Source of the DNA: Hymenobacter nitidus
GTDB taxonomy: Bacteria > Bacteroidota > Bacteroidia > Cytophagales > Hymenobacteraceae
Reading direction: 5' to 3'
DNA length: 64,000 nucleotides
Assembly: GCF_020447315.1 (NCBI RefSeq)
Contig: NZ_JAJADQ010000002.1
Coordinates: 372,001 to 436,000, forward strand
The notes under the pieces were generated by a model. It was given only the letters and a program-made list of their open reading frames with translations. It was not told the origin of the DNA and made no database searches. Both the position numbers and the translations under genes were made by a program. This document shows positions 45,167-54,619 of this stretch, one piece after another (the first letter of the stretch is position 1; each line of letters opens with the position of its first letter).

Positions 45167-46102
45167 ATGACCTTCGAATCCACTTCCTGCTTTGACCTGC
45201 TGCACGACGCGGCCCACGCCGAGCGGCAGCTCGCCGATGCCCTGCACACGGTAGCCGTCTTCCGGGACTACCACAAGCTGCTGGAGCGCTTTCAGCAGCT
45301 GGACCCCGCCGACCGGGCCAACTGCCCCGACCTGGCCGTGGCCGCCACCGACCGCGCCTTCGACGTGGAGCTAAAGGGCCGCGTGATGATTAAGCACGGC
45401 CTGGATGCCTTGAACAGCCTGCGCGACGGTGGGCAGCTCTACCAGGAGGTGGAAAAAGCCGCCAAAGTGCTGGCCCAGGGCGACATCAGGGCCCTGTTGG
45501 AGAAAGAAGGCGACCGGGCCCGGGAAAAATACGGCCCGGCCGCGGCCGACCTGTTCACAGAAGCCCTAACCGCCCTGGAAAAGCTGGACATGACGTTTTC
45601 CGTTCAGGACGAGCACATGCTGATCCACCGCAAGAGCGTGGACGGGGCCAGTGAGCAGGTGTCCGTGGCCACTACCCGGCAGGCGGGCCAGCTGGGCCGG
45701 GTGTCGGCCGGGGAGTTTTTCGGGGGCTGGGACGGCAAGTCCTTCATCACCCCGGGCCGGCTCTACACGCCCCGCGACTGTCATCACCGCCCCGAGCTGG
45801 TAACCATAAAAGACCGGCTCCCCGTGGACATCTACGCCGGGGCCGTAAGCGGGCTGGCCATGACCAAAAACCTGCTCTACCAGCACGCGCGACGGGTAAG
45901 TGAGCTGGGGCCCCGCGGCCTGCGCGGCGAAGACCCGGTAACGGCCATTCTCGTCGGTATTGCGCTGGTGGGGCTGGCCATTGCCATCTACGGGGTGGCT
46001 ACCGGCAACGGGTTCCTGGTCGTGTTCGGGGCCATCCTGATTGTGGGCTCGGCCCTGGTTGCCTTCGGGGGCTACACCCTGGTGCTGGCCCTGCTGGTAT
46101 GA
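45167..46102 (+). CDS. Unrecognised protein with two C-terminal membrane segments
   Basis: 311 residues. The N-terminal 150 residues are helical and charged (ALEKLDMTF, KVLAQGDIRALLEKEGDRAREK). A middle beta-rich part contains EHMLIHRKSVDGASEQ, GEFFGGWDGKSFITPGRLY and DCHHRPELVT. The C-terminus has two membrane segments (about 258-276 and 282-311) ending at the protein end. No family recognised. Its stop overlaps the start of the JAB gene by 4 nt (ATGA), so the two are translationally coupled, suggesting a membrane-bound complex. Confidence 0.55.
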   Translation: MTFESTSCFDLLHDAAHAERQLADALHTVAVFRDYHKLLERFQQLDPADRANCPDLAVAATDRAFDVELKGRVMIKHGLDALNSLRDGGQLYQEVEKAAKVLAQGDIRALLEKEGDRAREKYGPAAADLFTEALTALEKLDMTFSVQDEHMLIHRKSVDGASEQVSVATTRQAGQLGRVSAGEFFGGWDGKSFITPGRLYTPRDCHHRPELVTIKDRLPVDIYAGAVSGLAMTKNLLYQHARRVSELGPRGLRGEDPVTAILVGIALVGLAIAIYGVATGNGFLVVFGAILIVGSALVAFGGYTLVLALLV

Positions 46103-46503
46103 GCCCGGCCCGGCCCGCCCTGCCCGCCGCGCTGCGCCGCCTGCTGGTGCTGGCCATGCAGGATTCGCCGGGCCGGGAAATCTGCGGCCTGCTGGTGGCC
46201 CACAACGAGCAGCTCAGCTTCCGGCGCCTGCCCAACCTGGGTGGCCCCGGCGAGTTCTGGGTGGAAGAATACGCCCTGGAAGCGCAGCTGCGGCACTTGG
46301 CTGCCACGGGCGGCCGGGTGCTGGGCCTGGTGCACAGCCACTGCTCCGGCCTAGAGCTATCCGGGCCCGATGCCGCCGCGCTGCCGGCCAGCCGGTGGCC
46401 CTGGCTGGTCGTGGTCCCGCAAGCCGCGGATGGACTGGTCGGGTGCTGGTACTGGGCCGAGGGGCCGCACATTCACGCCGAAGCCCTGGCGCTGGCAGCC
46501 TAG
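46099..46503 (+). CDS. JAB/MPN-domain (JAMM) metalloprotease-like protein
   Basis: 134 residues. Glu27 in REICGLL, His79-Ser-His81 in LGLVHSH, Ser88 and Asp91 in LSGPD form the JAMM zinc pattern E...HxH...SxxD. The spacer between HxH and S is 6 residues instead of the usual 7, and the Pro after HxH is Cys. JAB domains cleave isopeptide or peptide bonds in ubiquitin-like, sulfur-carrier or phage-tail contexts. No E1, E2 or ubiquitin-like gene is adjacent. Last gene of the cluster, 4-nt overlap with the upstream gene. Confidence 0.7.
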   Translation: MSPARPALPAALRRLLVLAMQDSPGREICGLLVAHNEQLSFRRLPNLGGPGEFWVEEYALEAQLRHLAATGGRVLGLVHSHCSGLELSGPDAAALPASRWPWLVVVPQAADGLVGCWYWAEGPHIHAEALALAA

Positions 46504-46614
46504 GGCCCGGCGTCGTAAGGCGAGGAAGTTCCGGTCCCCTGAGCCGTCAGGGTCGTGCTGACCGGTGGGAATAGTAGCGCCCGGCCCCCGGGTTGAAGCG
46601 GGTAGCCCTCATCA

Positions 46615-46653
46615 AAACAGCCGCCCCGATACGCTCGGGGCGGCTGTTTCTTT
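46615..46653. terminator. 15-bp perfect hairpin ending the JAB cluster
   Basis: Arms 46615-46629 and 46635-46649 with loop TACGC, followed by TTTCTTT. The arm AACAGCCGCCCCGA is identical to that of the hairpin at 43160. It lies between convergent genes. Confidence 0.8.
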
Positions 46654-46679
46654 GCTGCGATAGGGGATATAGCGTAATT

Positions 46680-47090
46680 CTAGAGAGTAGCGCGGAAGGC
46701 CGTAACGCCGGCTTCCAGCGCCTTTGTTTCGGTGATTTGCACCTCCGCCTGAGCCAGTTCCAGCTCACGGATGAGCAGCGACACGGCACCCCGCTCGCCC
46801 TGGCGCGCCACCAGCTCGTCGCGCCGGTCGGTGCTGCGGCGCAGCTCGTTTTCGCGCTCCTTCCGCTTTTTGCTGGCCGGTAGCGTGGGAATGAGAGGCG
46901 TGAGATAGTCGATTTCGGCGTTGAGGGCCGTCAGCTCGGCTTGCAGCTCCGCGGAGGTGCTGGTGGCCGTGTCGCGCTGGTAGGTAAACTCGCTGCGGCG
47001 CTGGTTGAGCACCCGCAGCTCGTCGGAGATGTAAGCCAGCACCTGGTCGCAGTCGGCGGTGGTGGCGAGTTGAGAAAGAGAATAAGCCAT
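46680..47090 (-). CDS. Coiled-coil protein of unknown function
   Basis: 136 residues, almost all helix with heptads: CDQVLAYISDELRVLNQRR, SAELQAELTALNAEIDYL, a basic KKRKERENELRR hinge, then LIRELELAQAEVQITE. No signal or membrane segment. A shorter related ORF lies at 15163-15360. No named family recognised. It is next to the XRE regulator but in a separate unit. Confidence 0.6.
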   Translation of the reverse strand: MAYSLSQLATTADCDQVLAYISDELRVLNQRRSEFTYQRDTATSTSAELQAELTALNAEIDYLTPLIPTLPASKKRKERENELRRSTDRRDELVARQGERGAVSLLIRELELAQAEVQITETKALEAGVTAFRATL

Positions 47091-47176
47091 AAAAACTGGG
47101 ACAGGAAAAAAAGTGAATAGATAAACCTGAGTGAGTATAGTGTTTTTTGAATACGATGCCCAACGGGGCTGTCATT

Positions 47177-47812
47177 TTATTTTGCCTCGAAGCCAGCCCC
47201 GGCCAGCAGCTCGGTGAGGGCGGCGGCTTCGGCTTCGAGCAGGCGCAGGCGCAGGGCCAGCAGGGCAGCTTGCGTAGCCGACAGGGGCAGGGGTGCCGCC
47301 TGGGTGTCGGCTTGCAGGCGCGCCACCCAGCGGCGGTCGGCTTCGGGGCTCAGGGCCGGGTCGGGGGCCAGGATGGCCGGGGCCGGAGCCGTATCGGGCG
47401 CGGGGGCCAGCAGCCCGGCCAGCACCGTGAGGCCCCAGGTGCGGCGCTCCCGGGCCTGGTGCAGCAGCCGGCGGTTGTCCAGCTCGAAGCGGGTTTTGTC
47501 GGCCAGGTAGCGCACCCGGCGCAGGCGCGCCAGCAGGGGCGCGGCTTCCCGCGGGCCCAGGGCGGCCGGCGCTTCTTCGGCGGCCGGCGGCGTGGGGTAG
47601 GCCGGTCCCAGCCCGTCGGGGGCGGGCAGCAGCAGGGCCAGGGGCCGCAGTCGCCGCTGGGCCGGGGCCGACAGCGTGCTGCGGCCCGCTTCGGCGTGTG
47701 CCACTACTGTCCCGGTTACGCCCAAAAAGCGCCCTAGCTCTTCCTGGGTCAGGCCAAAGTGCCGCCGCACGGCGGCCGAAAGGCTATTGGATGGTAAGGA
47801 TTTGCGGGCCAT
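47177..47812 (-). CDS. XRE-type helix-turn-helix regulator
   Basis: 211 residues from the ATG at 47812. The N-terminal HTH is AAVRRHFGLTQEELGRFLGV then TGTVVAHAEAGRSTLS (about 12-48). The remainder is Ala/Leu/Pro-rich helix with no recognised sensor domain (LARLRRVRYLADKTRFELDNRR; LLALRLRLLEAEAAALTELL). The frame is open 66 codons further upstream, but this would run through the inverted-repeat array and is rejected. The nested GAGGGTT repeats that start 1 bp upstream look like an autoregulatory operator. Confidence 0.72.
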   Translation of the reverse strand: MARKSLPSNSLSAAVRRHFGLTQEELGRFLGVTGTVVAHAEAGRSTLSAPAQRRLRPLALLLPAPDGLGPAYPTPPAAEEAPAALGPREAAPLLARLRRVRYLADKTRFELDNRRLLHQARERRTWGLTVLAGLLAPAPDTAPAPAILAPDPALSPEADRRWVARLQADTQAAPLPLSATQAALLALRLRLLEAEAAALTELLAGAGFEAK

Positions 47813-47813
47813 A

Positions 47814-47906
47814 CGGATTCTGTGAGGGTTGCTCCTAAAAATAAGACGAACCCTCAATGCTTCTGAGGGTTCGTCAAAAAAATAGAAGCAACCCTCACGG
47901 AATCCG
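47814..47906. promoter_or_regulatory. Nested inverted repeats with four GAGGGTT half-sites upstream of XRE gene
   Basis: The outer arms 47814-47833 and 47887-47906 match at 19 of 20 positions (core GTGAGGGTTGCT). The inner arms 47845-47856 and 47864-47875 are a perfect 12-bp pair (GACGAACCCTCA / TGAGGGTTCGTC, loop ATGCTTC) flanked by A/T-runs on both sides. It could be an operator for the adjacent regulator, an attenuator in its leader, or a small cruciform element. Confidence 0.65.
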
Positions 47907-48281
47907 ACCGGGTGGGTAGAGACGCAACCTCGCGTCTTGTCGTGAAACGATAGAACTGGCGCAGGGCCCGCTACTGGCGCGAGTTTAGACGCAGCCGTAA
48001 CCCGTTCCAATCATTCTTGGGAGGCTGTGCCTCCACCGGTAGAACGACAAGCCGCCCGGATTTCTTCTGCCGGCGCGGTTCGGGTTGCCGCTGGCGCGGT
48101 AGTAGAGGTATTGCCTTTACGTTATGGCTGGTCACGGCTGCACCTATACTCGCGCTGGGGGCGACGGTGGGGAGTTCACGAAACTCATCGCACAACGGAG
48201 TTTGGTGAACTTTGAAAGGTGAACGAGTTTCTTGAACTCAATCTGGGCTGTAGGACTACTTTGCCATGCCAATAGACATAC
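47907..48281. other. Intergenic stretch
   Basis: About 375 bp without a convincing gene. Short open frames around 48017-48215 overlap each other on both strands and resemble nothing. TACTTTG near 48257 is one base short of a -7 box for the ORF at 48282. Confidence 0.4.
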
Positions 48282-48722
48282 ATGGGTAGCAGTTCAGGAA
48301 AAGGAGCCTTAATTAGCGTCATGTTCAAGAGTTCCAAAAAGGCCGTCGGCACCAGCCGTCCTGTACGGGTCAGGTTGCAGTATGCGCCACAACGCCAAGA
48401 GTGGGCCCGTGTCCGGAAGCGCCTACTGGAGTTCCCCGCTCATTTCCACCCGCAGCAGGCCGCAGAGTTGGTGGATTGCTGCTGCCGGTCCACCGTGTTG
48501 CGAAAGGTCATGCCGTACGTCAGCCTCGGACGATTAGGCTTGGCATTACCCGGCTCGACCCAGGGCGGCCCTTTGTCCACAGACGCTTCCCCTTGCTTAT
48601 ACTTTCATCAGGGTCAGTACATCGTGTCGAGCTACGACAACGGGACCAAGTGGCCCTTTGACACGGCTGCGCAAGCCACTGCCTTCGCAGAAAAACACCT
48701 CACCGTCGTGCCCCACATTTAG
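48282..48722 (+). CDS. Hypothetical protein
   Basis: 146 residues from the ATG at 48282 (alternative ATG 48321). A basic N-terminus (FKSSKKAVGTSRPVRVRLQY), a helix (EWARVRKRLLEFPAHFHPQQ), a CCCR cluster, and a beta-rich C-terminus ending GTKWPFDTAAQATAFAEKHL. Soluble. I recognise no family. It lies in an accessory stretch of orphan genes. Confidence 0.5.
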   Translation: MGSSSGKGALISVMFKSSKKAVGTSRPVRVRLQYAPQRQEWARVRKRLLEFPAHFHPQQAAELVDCCCRSTVLRKVMPYVSLGRLGLALPGSTQGGPLSTDASPCLYFHQGQYIVSSYDNGTKWPFDTAAQATAFAEKHLTVVPHI

Positions 48723-48804
48723 AGTTCACAAAAAGGGTGGTTCTACCGAAACGAGGGTAAAAATTACCTACTGTGCTATCTTAGTTCCGACACTAGCCTA
48801 ATAG

Positions 48805-49221
48805 ATGGCCATTCCCCTTAAAATTCAAGAGGTCGTAACAGGATTCGCGTGCTACTGGGCCTCATTTGTGTTCGGGCAAGCCGCGCCCTCATTTCCCCCG
48901 GACTTAACGCCAATTTCCTTGGATTGCGGCTGTACTAACACGACTCCAAGACAATTGATGCTGCCTAATGGCTACGTGGCTACCACGCCTGAATGGTACG
49001 AGGAAGGCACTATCCGTATGTTCCGCTATGCGGATCGGAGTACCATTACCTTGCTATGCGGAAGTAATGCGCAGTTACGCCTTCCAAAACGGCAGAAGAA
49101 GGGCCTGTATTCCCGGGTGGAAGTGCTGCCCGGTGGCTGCGCCTTCCTCCTGTACACCAATGTGCCCGCTGCTCGGGTGGCGGTATTCAATTGGACACTC
49201 GACAAGGCCCTGATGTGGTAA
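48805..49221 (+). CDS. Hypothetical protein
   Basis: 138 residues. The start MAIPLKIQEVVTGFACYWAS is moderately hydrophobic but not a clear signal peptide; CGC (about 41-43) and other cysteines occur. The beta-rich remainder (MFRYADRSTITLLCG, YSRVEVLPGGCAFLLY) matches nothing I know. Base composition is slightly more AT-rich than flanking housekeeping genes. Confidence 0.5.
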   Translation: MAIPLKIQEVVTGFACYWASFVFGQAAPSFPPDLTPISLDCGCTNTTPRQLMLPNGYVATTPEWYEEGTIRMFRYADRSTITLLCGSNAQLRLPKRQKKGLYSRVEVLPGGCAFLLYTNVPAARVAVFNWTLDKALMW

Positions 49222-49263
49222 GGCCTGCTTAAAGCAGAATGGTTATTTTCTTTTGGCTAAAAG

Positions 49264-49294
49264 ACCGCCTCACTAAAGTTTAGTGAAACGGTGG
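49264..49294. other. Dyad CACTAAA-G-TTTAGTG
   Basis: A 7-bp perfect dyad with outer ACCG/CGGT pairs, 45 bp past the hypothetical gene. No T-run; possible weak terminator or protein-binding site. Confidence 0.35.
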
Positions 49295-49370
49295 TATTCA
49301 TTAAAAAGCGGTGGGTGCCACTTCACGGGTTATTGATCCTGCTTTCTGCGAGCCTGCCAACAATCCTAAA

Positions 49371-49404
49371 AAAAGCGTTCCGGCTGGTTGGCCGGAACGC
49401 TTTA
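49371..49404. terminator. Bidirectional terminator between hypothetical gene and accC
   Basis: AAAGCGTTCCGGC / GCCGGAACGCTTT perfect 13-bp stem, loop TGGTTG, preceded by an A-run, which is a T-run for minus-strand transcripts from accC. Confidence 0.82.
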
Positions 49405-49465
49405 TCAAATCTGGGTAAAGGTCCGACCAACCAGCCGGGCTTTCGAATCAAGAAAGTCAACTCCT

Positions 49466-50971
<1,506 letters not shown>

Positions 50972-51015
50972 GTAGGTGGTGGGAGGGGAAAGGCGTAGAG
51001 GAGATTTACTTTTCG

Positions 51016-51122
51016 TTTGTCATCCTGAGCCTTGCGAAGGACCTTATTAGGATACGAACGACAAGCATACCAACGACTCGTTCTAGCGTGGTAAGGTCCT
51101 TCGCAGGGCTCAGGATGACAAA
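51016..51122. repeat. REPIN-like long inverted repeat, 31-bp arms
   Basis: Arms 51016-51046 and 51092-51122 match at 30 of 31 positions, beginning TTTGTCATCCTGAGC, with a 45-nt centre. It shares the GTCATSCTGAGC outer motif with the element at 34045-34132. It lies between the divergent accC and SPT genes. Confidence 0.85.
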
Positions 51123-51208
51123 GTAAACAAAGGAGCAAAAATCAATTTGCACCCAAAGAAACGCCATTCTGCCTAGTCCGTAAAACGCACCAGGCAAAAT
51201 TCACGGAG

Positions 51209-51239
51209 TTGGAAGCCAGGCGCGCAGGGGCTACTTTTG
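51209..51239 (+). promoter_or_regulatory. Promoter of the oxoamine synthase gene
   Basis: TTG (51209-51211), a 20-nt spacer, then a perfect TACTTTTG (51232-51239). It fits the Bacteroidota consensus and lies about 86 bp before the GTG start. Confidence 0.75.
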
Positions 51240-51324
51240 CAGATTGCCATAACTTTGTACTTTATCGGATGGTTGAGCCCCCAGCCAACCGCCTGTTTCC
51301 TTTTCACATTTAACCCATTCCCTC

Positions 51325-52569
51325 GTGGATCTTTTCGAAAAGATTGCCGCGAACCGCGGCCCACTGGGCAGCCATTCGCATTACGCCCACGGCTACTTCA
51401 CTTTCCCCAAGCTGGAAGGCGAAATCGAGCCCCGTATGATTTTTCGCGGCAAAGAGGTTCTTACCTGGAGCTTAAATAACTACCTGGGCCTGGCCAACCA
51501 CCCCGAAGTACGCCGGGCCGACGCCGAGGCCGCCGCCCAGTACGGCATGGCCCTGCCCATGGGCGCGCGCATGATGAGCGGCAACTCCAACCTGCACGAG
51601 CAGCTGGAAAGTGAGCTGGCCGACTTCGTGCAGAAGCCGGATTGCATGCTGCTCAACTTCGGCTACCAGGGTGTGGTGTCCATCATCGACGCCATGGTGG
51701 GCCGCCACGACGTGATTGTGTACGACGCCGAGTCGCACGCCTGCATCATCGACGGGGTGCGCCTGCACGCGGGCAAGCGCTTCGTGTACGTGCACAACGA
51801 CATGGAGAGCCTGGAGAAGCAGCTGGAGCGCGCCAAGCGCATCACCGACGAAACCGGCGGCGGCATTCTGGTTATTACCGAGGGCGTATTCGGCATGTCG
51901 GGCAACCAGGGCAACCTGCGCGGCGTGGTCGCCATGAAGGAGAAATACGAGTTCCGCCTGTTCGTCGACGACGCCCACGGCTTCGGCACGATGGGCGCTA
52001 CGGGCGCCGGAACGGGCGAAGAACAGGGCGTACAGGACGGTATCGACCTTTATTTTTCGACCTTCGCCAAGAGCATGGCCAGCATCGGTGCCTTCGTCGC
52101 GGGGCCCGAAAGCGTAATTGAATATTTGCGCTACAACATGCGGAGCCAGATTTTCGCCAAATCCTTGCCCATGCCGCTCGTAGTGGGCGCAATCAAGCGT
52201 TTGGAGCTGCTGCGCACCCAGCCCGAGCTGAAAGACAACCTCTGGACCGTAGTACGGGCCCTGCAGAGTGGATTGCGCGAAAAAGGCTTCAATATCGGCA
52301 CCACGACCTCGCCGGTAACACCCGTGTTTTTGAGCGGCCAGATTTCCGACGCTACCCAAATAACCTTCGATTTGCGCGAAAATCACGGTATTTTCTGCTC
52401 TATCGTGGTTTATCCGGTGGTTCCCAAGGGCGTTATCATGCTCCGCCTGATTCCGACGGCCGTGCACTCCCTGGACGACGTGCGCCAGACCATCACGGCC
52501 TTCGAAGTGGTGGCCGACAAGCTCAGCAAGGGCCTTTATTCCAAAACCGAGCCCATGCCCGCCAGCTAG
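51325..52569 (+). CDS. Alpha-oxoamine synthase, probable serine palmitoyltransferase
   Basis: 414 residues starting at a GTG (51325). PLP fold type I: SLNNYLGLANHPEVRRA, GARMMSGNSNLHEQLE, DDAHGFGTMG (Asp215, His218) and the Schiff-base Lys249 in STFAKSMASIGAF. The family condenses amino acids with acyl-CoA (SPT, KBL, BioF). No glycine- or biotin-pathway neighbours occur, and Bacteroidota make sphingolipids with a gene of this type, so serine palmitoyltransferase is the best guess. An alternative is 2-amino-3-ketobutyrate CoA ligase or BioF. Confidence 0.78.
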   Translation: MDLFEKIAANRGPLGSHSHYAHGYFTFPKLEGEIEPRMIFRGKEVLTWSLNNYLGLANHPEVRRADAEAAAQYGMALPMGARMMSGNSNLHEQLESELADFVQKPDCMLLNFGYQGVVSIIDAMVGRHDVIVYDAESHACIIDGVRLHAGKRFVYVHNDMESLEKQLERAKRITDETGGGILVITEGVFGMSGNQGNLRGVVAMKEKYEFRLFVDDAHGFGTMGATGAGTGEEQGVQDGIDLYFSTFAKSMASIGAFVAGPESVIEYLRYNMRSQIFAKSLPMPLVVGAIKRLELLRTQPELKDNLWTVVRALQSGLREKGFNIGTTTSPVTPVFLSGQISDATQITFDLRENHGIFCSIVVYPVVPKGVIMLRLIPTAVHSLDDVRQTITAFEVVADKLSKGLYSKTEPMPAS

Positions 52570-52591
52570 GGCCAGCGGCTGAAAACAGCAG

Positions 52592-52631
52592 GGAAGGGCG
52601 CTTTTCGTAAGAAAGGCGCCCTTCTGTTTTT
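52592..52631 (+). terminator. Terminator of the oxoamine synthase gene
   Basis: AAGGGCGC / GCGCCCTT with an inner TTTTC / GAAAG extension, followed by CTGTTTTTG. Confidence 0.82.
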
Positions 52632-52815
52632 GTGCTATTCCGTGAATATTACTGTAGGTGTATATTCTGGAAACGGGGTTTGAGCAGGGTAAAAAATAGC
52701 TTGGTAAGCTGCTATGGGGGTTTTGAAAAAAAATCGGAACTATTGCTTGTATTTGAAATCCCTGTATATTAGGCCCGTTCAAAAACATTAAACCCACACC
52801 CTCAACCTTTTTCTC

Positions 52816-53085
52816 ATGAGCAATTACAGCCAACTGAAGGACCTCGTACTCTCCCTGGAATCGGACTTCGAGAAGTTCTATGACAAGCAGAACTCTGCCG
52901 CCGGTACCCGTGTGCGCAAAGGCATGCAGGAGCTGAAGAACCTGGCTCAGACCATCCGCACGGAAGTGCAGAACACCAAGAACAGCGCCGGCGACGCCGC
53001 TGGTGCTGGTGCTGCCAAGGCTGCTCCAGCCAAAAAGGCTGCTGCCCCAGCTGCCAAGAAAGCTGCTCCTGCCAAGAAGAAGTAG
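52816..53085 (+). CDS. Histone H1-like protein (Hc1 family)
   Basis: 89 residues. The N-terminal half is a helical Hc1-type domain (MSNYSQLKDLVLSLESDFEK, RVRKGMQELKNLAQTIRTEV). The C-terminal half is Ala/Lys/Pro-rich (AAPAKKAAAPAAKKAAPAKKK), as in eukaryotic H1 tails and chlamydial HctA. It should coat and condense DNA. Such genes are typical of Hymenobacter and relatives. The 180-bp AT-rich leader has no clean promoter box. Confidence 0.9.
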   Translation: MSNYSQLKDLVLSLESDFEKFYDKQNSAAGTRVRKGMQELKNLAQTIRTEVQNTKNSAGDAAGAGAAKAAPAKKAAAPAAKKAAPAKKK

Positions 53086-53153
53086 TTTCTGAACCACGGA
53101 TTAGACGAATTATTCGGATCAAACCGGATTGGGTAGTCGATTCCTGGATCAAC

Positions 53154-53190
53154 AAAAAGGCCCCGCCAATTCTGGCGGGGCCTTTTTGTT
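53154..53190. terminator. Bidirectional terminator between the Hc1-like gene and tyrS
   Basis: AAAAAGGCCCCGCCA / TGGCGGGGCCTTTTT perfect 15-bp stem, loop ATTC, usable by both convergent genes. Confidence 0.92.
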
Positions 53191-53209
53191 TGTGGTGCTG
53201 AATCGGGGG

Positions 53210-54514
53210 TTACACCAATTCCACGAGGAAGTACTCTTTCTTGCCTTTTTTCACCACCAGGTATTTGTCGTGCAGCAACGCTAAGTCGGCCACCGGCGTT
53301 TCGGAAGAGGTGAGCTTCGTTCCATTTACGCTCAGGCCATTGGATTGCACCAGCTTGCGGACTTCGCCCCGCGAGGACAGAATCTGCTTTTCGGTGGCGT
53401 CGCTGAGCAGCACGGCCACGTTCAGGTCGGCTGCGTCGGTGCGGGGTACCTGCAGGTGGGGTAAGCCGGCAAAGGCATCACGCAGCGTCTGCTCGCTGAG
53501 CGTGGTAAGGTCCCCACCCTTGCCGAATAGTACTTCGGAGGCCGCTACAGCCGCTTCGTAGGCGGCCTCCGAGTGCACCCGGATGGTCACATCTTTCGCC
53601 AAGGCCTTCTGCAGGGTTTTCAGGCCGGGGTTTTGAGCGTGCTCGGCCTCAATAGCCTTGATTTCCTCTTCCGTCAGCAGCGTAAACACGCGAATCAGGC
53701 GGGGCGCATCCACGTCTTCGGCCCGCAGGAAGAACTGGTAGAACTGGTAGGGCGAGGTCATCGTGGGGTCGAGCCATACGGTGCCGGTTTCGCTCTTGCC
53801 GTACTTGGTGCCGTCGGCCTTGGTGATGAGCTGGCCCGTCAGGGCGTAGGCCTTGCCCTCACCATTGCTCATGCGCCGGATCAGCTCCGTGCCGGTCGTG
53901 ATGTTGCCCCACTGGTCACTGGCGCCCATCTGCAGGGTCGTGCCCAGCTCCTTGTAGAGGTGGAAGAAGTCGTAGCCCTGCAGCAGCTGGTAGCTGAACT
54001 CGGTGTAGCTCAGGCCCTCGGCGCCCGAGTCCTCGTTGCCGCTGATGCGCCGCTTCACCGAGTCCTTGGCCATCATGTAGTTTACCGTCAGGTGCTTGCC
54101 TACTTCGCGCAGAAACTGCAGGAAGCCGAAGTCCTTGAACCAGTCGTAGTTGTTGACCACTTTGGCCCCGGTGGGCGAGTCATCGAACACCAGAAATTTC
54201 TCCAGCTGGGCCCGGATGCCGGCCTGGTTGCGGCGCAGGGCCTCCTCGTCGAGCAGGTTGCGCTCGGCCGACTTGCCGCTGGGGTCGCCAATCATGCCGG
54301 TGGCGCCGCCCACCAGGGCCAGGGGGCGGTGGCCGGCCCGCTGCAGGTGTACCAGCAGCATGATGGTGGCCAGGTTGCCGATGTGCAGGGACGAAGCCGT
54401 GGGGTCGAAGCCGATGTAGCCGGTGATGGGCGCGTTCTGGCGCAGGTGCTCATCGGTGCCGGGCATCATGTCGTGAAACATCCCGCGCCAGCGGAGCTCT
54501 TCTAGTAAGTCCAA
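53210..54514 (-). CDS. tyrS: Tyrosyl-tRNA synthetase, TTG start
   Basis: 434 residues. HIGH-type SLHIGN, the Tyr-binding region, KMSKS-type KYGKS (in TKADGTKYGKSETG) and a C-terminal S4 RNA-binding domain. The true start is the TTG at 54514 (then DLLEELRWRGMFHD), because family N-termini begin here and the frame upstream runs through the octamer array. The array ends 2 nt before this TTG. Divergent from holA. Confidence 0.93.
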   Translation of the reverse strand: MDLLEELRWRGMFHDMMPGTDEHLRQNAPITGYIGFDPTASSLHIGNLATIMLLVHLQRAGHRPLALVGGATGMIGDPSGKSAERNLLDEEALRRNQAGIRAQLEKFLVFDDSPTGAKVVNNYDWFKDFGFLQFLREVGKHLTVNYMMAKDSVKRRISGNEDSGAEGLSYTEFSYQLLQGYDFFHLYKELGTTLQMGASDQWGNITTGTELIRRMSNGEGKAYALTGQLITKADGTKYGKSETGTVWLDPTMTSPYQFYQFFLRAEDVDAPRLIRVFTLLTEEEIKAIEAEHAQNPGLKTLQKALAKDVTIRVHSEAAYEAAVAASEVLFGKGGDLTTLSEQTLRDAFAGLPHLQVPRTDAADLNVAVLLSDATEKQILSSRGEVRKLVQSNGLSVNGTKLTSSETPVADLALLHDKYLVVKKGKKEYFLVELV

Positions 54515-54516
54515 AG

Positions 54517-54548
54517 TGGTGAAGTGGTGAAATGGTGAGATGGTGAGT
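54517..54548 (-). repeat. Octamer array (4 units) directly before the tyrS TTG start
   Basis: On the minus strand: ACTCACCA, TCTCACCA, TTTCACCA, CTTCACCA, then CT and the TTG start. Perfect period of 8, same design as before holA and the M23 gene. Confidence 0.8.
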
Positions 54549-54599
54549 TTTTTGGCAATAGGCCGGAGCCGGCCGCGCTTCTCACCGGGAGGAAGGCTG

Positions 54600-54607
54600 C
54601 AAAGGTA
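54600..54607 (-). promoter_or_regulatory. TAnnTTTG -7 box of tyrS (TACCTTTG)
   Basis: A perfect -7 element on the minus strand, 86 bp before the TTG start. It lies only 12 bp from the divergent holA box. Confidence 0.6.
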
Positions 54608-54619
54608 AAAGTACGGTGG

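Noticed and set aside
46099..46503. JAB gene as part of a ubiquitin-like (Bil/CBASS) or phage-tail locus
   Set aside because: No E1, E2, ubiquitin-like, cyclase or tail genes occur in the neighbourhood.
47177..48010. Longer XRE protein starting at 48010
   Set aside because: The extra 66 codons translate the inverted-repeat array and intergenic DNA. The ATG at 47812 gives a normal HTH N-terminus.
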